From NCBI GenBank assembly GCA_000283575.1, contig AP012044.1, positions 2,728,001 through 2,792,000 on the forward strand: DNA of 64,000 nt. The letters run 5' to 3'. Numbering within the stretch: the first letter of the stretch is position 1; every line of letters begins with the position of its first letter. The translations under genes were made by a program, and so were the position numbers. This DNA is from Oscillibacter valericigenes Sjm18-20 (lineage in GTDB: Bacteria > Bacillota > Clostridia > Oscillospirales > Oscillospiraceae). Under the pieces are notes generated by a model, which was given only the letters and a program-made list of their open reading frames with translations, was not told where the DNA came from and did no database searches. Of the stretch, positions 1 to 9,500 are shown piece after piece.

Positions 1-1275
1 TTCCTGGCGGTCATTCCTGTTCTCGGCCTTGGGCTGGGACTCATCATGTCACATGTGCATCCAATTTTTGTCCGCGTGTTCCATACTTACGATAAGCTGA
101 ACAATGTTGTTCAGGAAAACCTGTATGGCATCCGGGTCGTAAAATCCTATAATCGGGAGGCTTTTGAAGAAAAGAAATTTGCCGGGATTTCGCAGTCCAT
201 CTTTGAGGATTTTTCAAAAGCGGAAAAGCGGTTGGCTTTTAACATGCCTTTGATGCAGTTTTGCCTGTATACCAGTATGCTCCTGCTTTCCTGGTTCGGG
301 GCGAAAGCCATTGTGGCCTGCGGCAACGATGCGGCGCTCGGGCTCTCCACAGGCGAACTGACAAGCCTGATCACTTACGCGATGCAGATTTTGATGAGCT
401 TGATGATGCTCTCCATGATCTTTGTCATGATCATCATATCCCGTGCGTCGGCGGAGCGGATTGTGGAAATTCTAGACGAGGAAAGCGACCTGAAAAATAT
501 CGATAATCCGGTATGCACTGTAAAAGATGGATCGATCGCCTTCGAGAACGTTTCGTTTTCCTATAACAAAAACGCAGATAAATATGTGTTAAGCGGAATC
601 AATCTGTCGATCACGTCCGGGGAAACGGTTGGAATTATCGGTGGAACCGGCTCTGCAAAGTCCAGCCTTGTCCAATTGATTCCCCGCCTGTACGACGTTT
701 TGGGCGGAAAAATAACCGTGGGCGGCGTGGATGTCCGGAACTACGACCTTGCCGCGCTTCGCAACCAGGTTGCCATGGTTTTGCAGAAAAACGTACTCTT
801 TTCCGGAACGATTAAGAAAAATCTGCGCTGGGGCAATGAACATGCGACCGATGAAGAACTTGTTCATGCCTGCCGGCTTGCGCAGGCCGACGGGTTCATC
901 CGTGAATTTCCCGACCAATACGATACTTATATTGAACAGGGCGGGACAAACGTCTCCGGTGGGCAGCGCCAGAGGCTGTGCATTGCCCGGGCTCTTTTGA
1001 AAAAACCAAAAATATTGATTCTGGACGACTCCACCAGCGCGGTGGATACCAAAACAGACACCCTGATTCGGCAGGCATTCCGCGAGGACATTCCAGATAC
1101 CACAAAAATCATTATCGCACAGCGGGTGTCATCCGTTCAGGATGCGGACAAAATCATTGTGATGAACGACGGTAAAGTGGATGCGGTTGGTACGCATGAG
1201 GAGCTGCTGGAACGCTGCGCCATTTATCGGGAAGTATATGAATCGCAGAATAAGGGAGGTGTACTCCATGAATAA
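1..1275 (+). CDS. ABC exporter half-transporter, subunit 1 (5' end outside window)
   Basis: The reading frame is open from the first base, so the N-terminus and most membrane helices lie outside the window; 424 residues are visible. It is an inner-membrane ABC half-exporter: the end of the transmembrane domain is followed by a nucleotide-binding domain with Walker A (GGTGSAKSS, near residue 212), signature VSGGQRQRL and Walker B ILILDDSTSAVD. The residue after the Walker B Asp is Asp rather than the usual catalytic Glu, the pattern of the degenerate site in heterodimeric exporters of the TM287/TM288 type. Its stop overlaps the start of the next gene, which encodes the partner with an intact site. 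The substrate is unknown; a drug or peptide is possible. Confidence 0.9.
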   Translation, partial: FLAVIPVLGLGLGLIMSHVHPIFVRVFHTYDKLNNVVQENLYGIRVVKSYNREAFEEKKFAGISQSIFEDFSKAEKRLAFNMPLMQFCLYTSMLLLSWFGAKAIVACGNDAALGLSTGELTSLITYAMQILMSLMMLSMIFVMIIISRASAERIVEILDEESDLKNIDNPVCTVKDGSIAFENVSFSYNKNADKYVLSGINLSITSGETVGIIGGTGSAKSSLVQLIPRLYDVLGGKITVGGVDVRNYDLAALRNQVAMVLQKNVLFSGTIKKNLRWGNEHATDEELVHACRLAQADGFIREFPDQYDTYIEQGGTNVSGGQRQRLCIARALLKKPKILILDDSTSAVDTKTDTLIRQAFREDIPDTTKIIIAQRVSSVQDADKIIVMNDGKVDAVGTHEELLERCAIYREVYESQNKGGVLHE

Positions 1276-3193
1276 GCGCGGCGTAAATAATCCGGCGGCG
1301 GGAAAGCCCCCTGCACATCAGTTCAAGCCGGGCACCATCAAAAGGCTTCTCTCCTACATGTCCGGGTATAAACTCCAGCTGTTTTTCGTCGTCGTATGCA
1401 TTCTGTTGAGCGCAGCCGCCAGCGCGGCATCGTCGCTGTTTCTCAAAACGCTGATTGACGATTATATCGTGCCGCTGCTTGGACGGGCGCATCCTGCCTA
1501 CACTGAACTGTTCCGCACCATCCTGCTGATCGGCTCAATCTATCTGATCGGCGTCCTCTCCACCCTGTTTTATAACCGGGTGATGGTGACCGTTGGACAG
1601 GGCACGCTGAGAAAAATCCGGGACACGATGTTCCGTCACATGCAGTCCCTTCCGATACGGTATTTCGATACCCATACCCACGGCGACGTAATGAGCCACT
1701 ATACCAACGATACCGATACGCTCCGGCAAGCCATTTCACAGAGCCTTCCACAGATGTTTTCCTCTCTGGTCACCGTGATCGCGGCATTTGTTTCAATGCT
1801 GTATCTCAGTGTGAACCTGACGCTGTTTGTCGCCGTCTTCACGATGATTCTCCTGAAGGTAATCCGCACGCTGGTTGGGAGAAGCGGAATTTTCTTTGTC
1901 AAACAGCAAGCCTCTCTTGGCGACGTCAACGGCTACATTGAAGAGATGATCAATGGGCAGAAGGTCGTCAAAGTGTTTTGTCATGAGGAAAGCGCGGAAG
2001 AAGAATTTGATCTGAAAAACGCCGAGCTCTGCTACAGTGCCACCGAGGCCAATAAGTACGGCAATATCACAATGCCGGTGGTCGGCAATATGGGTTATCT
2101 GCTCTATGTGCTCCTTGCGGTATTCGGGGGGGCGGCCGGCATCGCTGGTATTCCAAATCTGAGCCTCACGGGAATCAATGTTCTGACCATTGGAACGATT
2201 GTCTCCTATCTCACACTCTCTCGGGCATTTATCAATCCGATTGGTCAGATATCCATGCAGTTTAACATGGTGATTATGGCGCTTGCCGGTGCGTCGAGGA
2301 TTTTTGAGTTGATGGACGAGAACGTGGAGCAGGATGACGGATACATCACATTGGTAAATGTGAAAACAGAAAACGGAGAAATTCAGGAGTGCAACGAGCG
2401 GACAGATGCCTGGGCATGGAAGCATCCGCATAGCGACGGCACTGTGACTTATACGCCCCTAAAGGGAGAAATCCGCTTTTATGACGTGGATTTTGGCTAT
2501 GAAGAAAGCAAGGTTGTCCTGCACAACATCACGCTCTATGCACAGCCCGGACAAAAGGTGGCTTTCGTCGGAGCAACCGGCGCGGGGAAAACGACCATCA
2601 CCAACCTTATTAACCGGTTTTACGACATTGCGGACGGAAAAATCCGCTACGATGGCATTAACATAAACAAGATAAAAAAGGCCGACCTGCGCCGCTCTCT
2701 GGGCATCGTCCTGCAGGATGTCAATTTGTTTACCGGAACAGTCATGGACAATATCCGCTACGGAAAGCTGGATGCCGGCGACGACGAATGTATCGCCGCG
2801 GCCAGGCTTGCCAACGCAGACGGCTTTATCCGGATGCTGCCCCATGGGTATCAAACCGTGCTGGAGGGTGACGGAAACGGCCTTTCCCAGGGGCAGCGGC
2901 AGCTTATATCCATCGCCCGCGCGGCCGTGGCAGATCCGCCCGTTATGATTCTTGATGAGGCAACTTCTTCTATTGACACCAGAACGGAAGCGATCGTTCA
3001 GAAGGGTATGGATGCGCTTATGAACGGCAGGACGGTATTCGTCATTGCCCACCGGCTTTCCACGGTACAAAATTCTGATGTAATCATGGTGCTGGAAAAT
3101 GGGCGCATCATCGAACGCGGCAGCCATGAACGGCTGATCGCAGAAAAAGGGAAATACTATCAGCTTTACACCGGCGCTTTTGAGCTTGAATAA
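1268..3193 (+). CDS. ABC exporter half-transporter, subunit 2
   Basis: This encodes a 641-residue membrane exporter subunit: about six transmembrane helices in residues 30-340, then an ATPase domain. Walker A is GATGAGKTT, the signature is LSQGQRQL, and Walker B is VMILDEATSSID with the catalytic Glu present. SQGQ instead of SGGQ is typical of the catalytic partner in TM288-like heterodimers. The ATG at 1268 is preferred over an in-frame ATG at 1181 because it follows GGAGGT at 1256-1261 and overlaps the upstream stop by 8 bases, implying translational coupling. The linker before the ATPase domain holds a polar insert (roughly residues 360-400) longer than in most relatives. Together the two genes form one heterodimeric pump. 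Confidence 0.92.
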   Translation: MNKRGVNNPAAGKPPAHQFKPGTIKRLLSYMSGYKLQLFFVVVCILLSAAASAASSLFLKTLIDDYIVPLLGRAHPAYTELFRTILLIGSIYLIGVLSTLFYNRVMVTVGQGTLRKIRDTMFRHMQSLPIRYFDTHTHGDVMSHYTNDTDTLRQAISQSLPQMFSSLVTVIAAFVSMLYLSVNLTLFVAVFTMILLKVIRTLVGRSGIFFVKQQASLGDVNGYIEEMINGQKVVKVFCHEESAEEEFDLKNAELCYSATEANKYGNITMPVVGNMGYLLYVLLAVFGGAAGIAGIPNLSLTGINVLTIGTIVSYLTLSRAFINPIGQISMQFNMVIMALAGASRIFELMDENVEQDDGYITLVNVKTENGEIQECNERTDAWAWKHPHSDGTVTYTPLKGEIRFYDVDFGYEESKVVLHNITLYAQPGQKVAFVGATGAGKTTITNLINRFYDIADGKIRYDGININKIKKADLRRSLGIVLQDVNLFTGTVMDNIRYGKLDAGDDECIAAARLANADGFIRMLPHGYQTVLEGDGNGLSQGQRQLISIARAAVADPPVMILDEATSSIDTRTEAIVQKGMDALMNGRTVFVIAHRLSTVQNSDVIMVLENGRIIERGSHERLIAEKGKYYQLYTGAFELE

Positions 3194-3688
3194 AAAACCA
3201 ACGCAGAGGCAGGAGTCATTTCTCCCCTCAAAATGGACGTGTATCACCAACACAGATTGGTTTCAGCAGTTTAAACGTTAAAACCGACAGAATAACAGAT
3301 GAATCAACCGGATAGAGGCCGTGGATAATAATCCATGGCCTCTATCCGTTCAGTTCACGCAGATTTCACAGGTTTATACGGTCCACGCGCCAACTTCCTG
3401 CCTGAGAGACGCGGCTCACAATGCAGCGCTTGCGGCGCTGAACCAGCCGGCAAATTCGCAAAACTGCAAGCCGGGCCACGGCGAACGCGATAGAGACGCG
3501 GCGGCCATGGCTATGACTTCATTCCCTGAATTCGCACAACAGGGATATTCAGATGTTCCCGCCCAAGAATCATCAGGCTTATATCTGAGCCATTCAAAAA
3601 GTAAAGCGCGTAATTCTTGCAATAAGTGCTTTATAAATTTGGCGTTTATGGTAAAATAATCGTAGTTCTTAAGCGGTGAGGCGATTGT
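3194..3688. other. intergenic region with one strong hairpin
   Basis: This 495-base gap separates the exporter from the sensor kinase gene. Apart from the hairpin at 3309-3348 no supported gene was found; short frames here lack ribosome binding sites and recognisable products. A possible -10 (TAAAAT near 3653) precedes the kinase gene but its -35 is weak. Confidence 0.5.
3309..3348. terminator. 18-bp hairpin, possible terminator
   Basis: Arms CGGATAGAGGCCGTGGAT and ATCCATGGCCTCTATCCG enclose an AATA loop, with a single G-T mismatch. Only two T residues follow on the plus strand, so a classical intrinsic terminator is not certain. It lies 115 bases after the exporter stop. Confidence 0.5.
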
Positions 3689-5494
3689 GTGAAACACTTT
3701 TCGATTAAAATTGGGTTGTATTTTCTGACCATCCTTTTGATTTTGTCTGGTCTTTACTTATTTGGTCACGCATCGAAGGACAATTCTGCCAGTAAAATCA
3801 GATTCTCTTATTTTGAGGATGCAAAGGGACACATGGAATTCAGCGGCATTGAAAGTGCCGTTCTGAAAGGCGAATTTGTACAAGTAAACGACGGAAATTT
3901 CACTTTTGGCAGGAGTCATTCCGCTTTTTGGATCAGAATTTTGCCGGAAGACGCGGTGTCGCTGAAAGAATACATAGCTCTATTTTGTCCAAACATTCAG
4001 AACGTGCGGCTTTACATACCGACGGAGACCGGATATGATGTGCATTATTCCGGCTGGGCCAACAGTTTCATCAGAGATGACGAGGGGCTGACATACCCGG
4101 TATTCCGGCTGGATCCAAACATTCGCGGAGAAAAACCCATCTATATGCGGATTGAATCCTGCTATTCACATAACTATACGCTGGAGTTTTATTCACAAAA
4201 GGAATTGAACCAGGTCTGGATCACAGAATTCTGTCTGAACAGTTTTTTCTTTGGAATGCTGATTACCGTAGTCATAATCAACCTGATTATTTTTTATAAA
4301 CTGAAAAATAAGACCTGCTTGGCTTTTTCGCTCTGCGTTCTACTGCTCACCCTCAATCAGGGCTGCAGCTATGGAATGTATAATCTCATATTACCTGCTC
4401 ATTCCTATTTATTAATGAGCTTATCCATTGAAATTGGGCTGCTGTTCATCATCTCCGTCATTGTATTTTTTATCATTTTTTCGGATATTAAAACCCGCAG
4501 CAAGCTTTATTACAGATGCCTGTTATTATCGATTGCAGCCTGTCTTTTGGGCTTTCCGATCTGCCTTGTGGACAAAGTCGCAGCAAACTTATACAGTCAT
4601 CTCCTGACAATTATCATCCCATCATTCATTTTGTATCTTTTCTTTAAAATGTATCGGACGGATCATCATAACCAATTGTTTTTGATCGGATGGGGGTTGA
4701 CGATCCTTCTGTATGCGGGGGCCATGCTTGTTTGTGAAGGCATCATTCAGATCGGTTTTTCAACGTTTCATCTGCCTACCGAACTGATTGTCATGTTAAC
4801 GGTTTCCATGCTTTTTACCGTTGCTATTACAGAGCGCGCCAGACGGCTGCAATTGGAAAGTCAGCAAATGCAGCAGCAGTACCAGGCAGCTTCCGAACGG
4901 ATAAAATGGACCGAAACCGCTCTGCTGCAAACGCAGATCAAGCCGCATTTTCTCTACAATACGCTGACTGCCATCGAGCAGCTCTGTGAAACCGACAGCC
5001 AGAAAGCGCAGGGGGCAATTGCGGACTTTGCCGCTTTTCTGCGCAGCAATATCGATTTTTCCACCGAGACGCAGCTGATCCGGATTGAGCAGGAACTGTC
5101 GAATGTGAAGCATTACCTCTCTCTGGAACAGATGCGCTTTGAAGAACGATTAAAGGTGGTGTACGATATTCAGGCGGGCGGTTTTCTGGTGCCGCCGCTG
5201 GTGGTGCAGCCCATGGTGGAAAACGCAGTGCGGCACGGAGTGACAAAACGGCCGGAAGGCGGTACGATCACGATTTCTATTCTGGACACCCCGGCCGACT
5301 ACGTCATTACCGTGACGGACGACGGCGTCGGCTTTGACCCTGACAGCGATACGTGGGCTGGCAAGTATCACATCGGAATCGATAACGCGCGGGAACGGAT
5401 GCGCCGTCAATGTGGGGGAGCCTTGCATATTGACAGCAAAATCGGCGTCGGCACAGTGGTGACGATGTCCATACCAAAGAGGGAAAACGTATGA
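3689..5494 (+). CDS. 7TM-DISM sensor histidine kinase (LytS-type kinase core)
   Basis: This 601-residue membrane sensor kinase would phosphorylate the response regulator encoded next. An N-terminal hydrophobic segment (residues 5-25) is followed by an extracellular beta-rich DISMED2-like region (about 40-170), seven hydrophobic segments (about 185-385), a short coiled coil, the His-kinase motif QIKPHFLYNTL (phospho-acceptor His near 420), and an HATPase domain with the N-box NAVRHG near 512 and DDGVGFDP near 543. The start is GTG at 3689, preceded by GGTGAGG. Its stop overlaps the next start (ATGA), so kinase and regulator are co-translated. The signal is unknown; 7TM-DISM sensors are generally thought to sense small extracellular ligands such as sugars. 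Confidence 0.9.
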   Translation: MKHFSIKIGLYFLTILLILSGLYLFGHASKDNSASKIRFSYFEDAKGHMEFSGIESAVLKGEFVQVNDGNFTFGRSHSAFWIRILPEDAVSLKEYIALFCPNIQNVRLYIPTETGYDVHYSGWANSFIRDDEGLTYPVFRLDPNIRGEKPIYMRIESCYSHNYTLEFYSQKELNQVWITEFCLNSFFFGMLITVVIINLIIFYKLKNKTCLAFSLCVLLLTLNQGCSYGMYNLILPAHSYLLMSLSIEIGLLFIISVIVFFIIFSDIKTRSKLYYRCLLLSIAACLLGFPICLVDKVAANLYSHLLTIIIPSFILYLFFKMYRTDHHNQLFLIGWGLTILLYAGAMLVCEGIIQIGFSTFHLPTELIVMLTVSMLFTVAITERARRLQLESQQMQQQYQAASERIKWTETALLQTQIKPHFLYNTLTAIEQLCETDSQKAQGAIADFAAFLRSNIDFSTETQLIRIEQELSNVKHYLSLEQMRFEERLKVVYDIQAGGFLVPPLVVQPMVENAVRHGVTKRPEGGTITISILDTPADYVITVTDDGVGFDPDSDTWAGKYHIGIDNARERMRRQCGGALHIDSKIGVGTVVTMSIPKRENV

Positions 5495-6294
5495 ATTTTA
5501 TTGCGGTGGACGACGAACGGCTTGCGCTGGACAATCTGCTTTCCAAATTAAAGAAGGCGCAGCCTCTGGCGGAAATCCGCGGCTTTTTGTATCCGCAGGC
5601 GGCGCTGGAGGAAATACAAAACGGGTTTTGTCCGGATGTAGCCTTTCTGGATGTTGAAATGTACGGCATGAGCGGCATTGAACTGGCCCTGCGCTTTAAA
5701 GAGACTTTCCCAAAAGTCAATCTGATTTTTGTGACGGGTTTTTCTGAATACGCCCCGGACGCCTTCGCCCTGCATGCAAGCGGGTATATCACAAAGCCGG
5801 TCAGCGTAGAGAGAATTCGGGAAGAACTGGAAAATCTGCGCAACCCTCTTTCCATGGGAAAGCAGCGTATCCGGGTGCTGACTTTTGGAAATTTTGAGAT
5901 ATTTGTAGACGGCGAACCCGTGAAATTTCAGCGAAGCCGCTCAAAAGAGCTTTTGGCCTACCTTGTGGACAGGCACGGGGCGGGGGTAACGATGGCGGAA
6001 CTGGCCGCCGTGCTGTATGAAAACCGGCAATACGACCGCTCCCTGCAAAATCAGCTTCGGGTACATATCTCCGATCTTACCAGGACCTTGCAGGTGGCGG
6101 GCGTATCCGAAATGATCCTGAAGAAGCGGAATTTTATCGCTGTAGACATCACTCAGTTCGATTGCGATTATTACCGTTTTTTAAACGGCGACGTGTCTGC
6201 CATGAATGCATTTGTCGGAGAATACATGTCAAATTACAGCTGGGCGGAATTCACCGCAGGGCAAGTGTATTTCAATCAGCAGCCGACAAAATAA
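5491..6294 (+). CDS. response regulator, receiver plus SARP-like winged-helix output
   Basis: This 267-residue cytoplasmic regulator has a receiver domain at 1-120 with acidic residues DDE near position 8, phospho-acceptor Asp54 in FLDVEMYG and the conserved Lys in ITKPVS. The rest (from RVLTFGNFEIFVDG, about 130-265) resembles the OmpR/SARP-type winged-helix module rather than the LytTR domain that usually accompanies LytS-type kinases. It overlaps the kinase gene by four bases. Targets are unknown; the adjacent exporter and the convergent giant surface protein gene are plausible by position only. Confidence 0.88.
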   Translation: MNFIAVDDERLALDNLLSKLKKAQPLAEIRGFLYPQAALEEIQNGFCPDVAFLDVEMYGMSGIELALRFKETFPKVNLIFVTGFSEYAPDAFALHASGYITKPVSVERIREELENLRNPLSMGKQRIRVLTFGNFEIFVDGEPVKFQRSRSKELLAYLVDRHGAGVTMAELAAVLYENRQYDRSLQNQLRVHISDLTRTLQVAGVSEMILKKRNFIAVDITQFDCDYYRFLNGDVSAMNAFVGEYMSNYSWAEFTAGQVYFNQQPTK

Positions 6295-6469
6295 ACACAG
6301 TCGTAAAACGATCGGACACCATCTTCCGCGGTGACTTTCGATGCTAGCAGGATACTTGCGGCAATGATAAAAAATCTATATGGAGATGCAGTGGAAAATC
6401 TGAAATTGATATTGATTAAGCGTTCGAAAACACCTCAACTGGGAAAGTCCGTTCCGCAGGCTCAACGGA

Positions 6470-6506
6470 AAGCCGCCGGTCCAATACAAAATTGGACCGG
6501 CGGCTT
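6470..6506. terminator. bidirectional terminator
   Basis: A perfect 16-bp inverted repeat (left arm AAGCCGCCGGTCCAAT, loop acaaa) sits between the convergent response regulator and giant surface protein genes. T-tails are short on both strands. Confidence 0.7.
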
Positions 6507-6562
6507 GTTGAAACTTATACGTCTGCGCAATTGGCTGTGATACGAGCGGGACTTTCCTGAGT

Positions 6563-9500
6563 TTACGTTTTGGATCGTACATCCACCAGGTTGGATTTTT
6601 GCAGCAGACGGAGAATAATGGTCGCAAGCTCCGCACGGGAGATGTTATCGTGTGGGTATAATTTCCCGTGATTGCCCATGATAAGGCCGGAGCCGACATC
6701 GAATTCCACTTCGTCCAGTGCCCAGGATCCTACATCTCCAGCATCGGAAAAGGCTGTCAGTTCGCCGGAAGTACCGTTAAATTCAGCGACTTTTGCTGCC
6801 CGTGCAATCATCACCATCGCCTCTTGTCTCGTGATGTCGGCCATCGGGTCAAACGTGGTGGCCGTTCTGCCGTATATCAGACCGTACTCATATGCCGTAC
6901 CCACCGCGCCATAATACCACTCGCGTGCGGTTACATCGGTGAACACGCCGGCGTCGCCGTCAGCCGGAAGGCCCAGAGCACGCACCAGTATCGTCGCAAA
7001 CTCCATACGGGTGATGTTGTCCTCCCCGTGGAACTTGCCATCTTTCCGGCCCTCAACGATTTTTCTACTGCCCATCTCATTTACGATGTCTTCATACCAC
7101 TTTCCTGCCGCATCGGCAAAGCTATGTTTGTTGTAGATGAGCACATAGATGGAATTCGTGCGTGAATTTATCTTTGCATACCACTTACCGTCTTTTTCGT
7201 AAACAAAGGTCGGGATGTGGCGAATCGTACCGTCTGATTCATGAACGATCGCCGTGGTAATCTGCTGTGACTGTTCCCTGCTTATTTCAATAGTACGGCT
7301 TACATAGCCCTCAAAGCGCGACACTTCGGCTGTTTTGCCGTTATAATTGGCCGTCACCTTGAATTCCAGAGGAACTGCAACCGCCTTTGCTCCCAGTTTT
7401 GCAAGATCGGTCTGAATCTCGGACTGAGTTTTCTGATCACTCTCGGTTATACTGATCGTAACGGGAACATCGGATGGTCTGGACGCTCCAAGTTCAGACA
7501 TAAGCACGGCGGTATCCACCGCCGTGGTCGGCATTTCGTAGCTCACATCGTCCACCATAACTGTAAGCGTCATGTTTTTCTGGGCCATATTCTCTATATT
7601 TTGGAGGACGAGACTGGCGGCGCCGGCAGAGGCATTTGATGCGCGTATTACAGGAACAGTCACTGTTCCGTACCTCTCGGCGTTCTCAAGCTGTTTCTCC
7701 AGCCTTGACTGATCCGGTGTGACCGTGGTCACGCCGTTCGCTGTTTTCTGCGTTCCGATGTTGTAGGTTGTGCCATCTACAATAACCGGAACAGACGTTT
7801 CGGACGTACCGGAAGACGAACCGGAGGACGTACCCGAGGATGTACCGGAGGGCGTGCCGGAGGTGCCGCCTGTTTCACCGGAATCGGACACGCTCGCCGC
7901 TTTATAAAGCTCGCTGTAGGCTTGTCCCTTATATGTGTCTTTTAACAACTTGCTTACCGCGGCCTGGACATAGGGTGCAAGATTGTCCCATGTGCCTTTT
8001 GCATCCAGAACCGTGCTCTTGTTTGAGTCAGTTACGCCTGTGATTACCGAACCGTCATATATGAGGTGTTGATTGATAAAGTTTTTTGCCGCCGTATCTG
8101 AACCTGTGACCGCGTCATCGATTTTTCGAGCGAGTTCAAGAAGCTTCGGATACGTCTTTCCGCCGTAGTCTCCGGTCAGTTTACTGTTTACTTCAGCCTG
8201 AACCTCCGATGTGAGGTTACTCCATGCGCTCTCTGCATCCAGAACTTTCTGGTATGTATTCTCCGATGCGTCGGTTATCGCCGTATCCGATACTGTCAGG
8301 TATGCGCTGATGAAGTTATCGGCCGCGGTCGTATCGTCCACATCAAGAAGACTGTCCACATTGGGGAACGTCTCCACGTAGAGTTGCGGCAACGTGGGCA
8401 ATTTAAACAGGCCGTCCACCGCCGACTTCACGCAGGCGGGGAGATCATCGTAGCTTTCCCTTGCCAGCGATACGCGGTTGTCATATTCTTCTGCTGTCTT
8501 ATCTGTGTCCAGACGGTTGGTGCTGTTATCATAAGCCGTCTTTCCGTCGTAATCGGTTGTCAGATAGTCCTTTGCAAATTCGGCAGCCTGCGCATTTATG
8601 TAGGTTTGCAGGTTATTTTTGAGTCCGTCCAGCAGCTCTTTTTTGACCGCAGCATCCGCCTGCTCGTCGTTGGACATCCTTTCGTAGCTCTCGTATGCCT
8701 GGTTGATCCGTTCAAGAGCAAGGTCCGGGTATTCAATGGTGTAGGGAACGGAATCGCTGATCATGCCGTCAATGGTATCTACGCGGGCGTCAAAGATCTC
8801 TTCGTCGGTCATGCCGTCTTCACGAACCGCTTCAACGGCATCTGAGAGCTTCTCGAGTTCCCTTTTTGCATCCCCAATAAGTGTTTTTTCGTAATCTGTC
8901 AGATTGCTGTACTGGTTTTCAAGGTTTTCAATATCCGCGGCCAGCTTTGCAATAACGGCCTTTTGCTCGTCTGTGATGGGGGAAGTGAGCGGAAGCGTAA
9001 GCCCGGCATCAATAGCTTTTTGATACAGCCCAGCCGCGTCGTCGGTAAAACTCTTTGCGTCATGCAAAGCGTCCAGCTTACGCTTTAAAAGCTTGAGCTG
9101 TTCTATCTCCGTTGCGAGATAATCCTTGTTTTCCTGTGTGAGATAGTATTCATTCACACCACCCGAGGGTTCGGCAGCATAAGTTCCAACAGACTGCGCA
9201 ATCAGTCTCTTTATCTGTTTGAGCGCGCTTTCGATCTGCTGGATGCTCAGACTGGAGAGATCGTCTCCGCACAGATTCCTGACCTCGTCATATTCATCGA
9301 CATAAGTCGTGTATTGAGAGTTCATGGGGCGGCAAAGCAGCTCTATGCCTGTAAGCTTGCCTGCATAGACGCTTGTATCGATCGCCACTTTGCCGGCAGT
9401 TATTTTAAACACATTGTCCGGATCAGCGGTCTTTGTATATATAAGGCCGCTGCCTTCGGGAAATTGTCCGTCCTCGCCCAGCGAATAGGTCACGCCGTCA

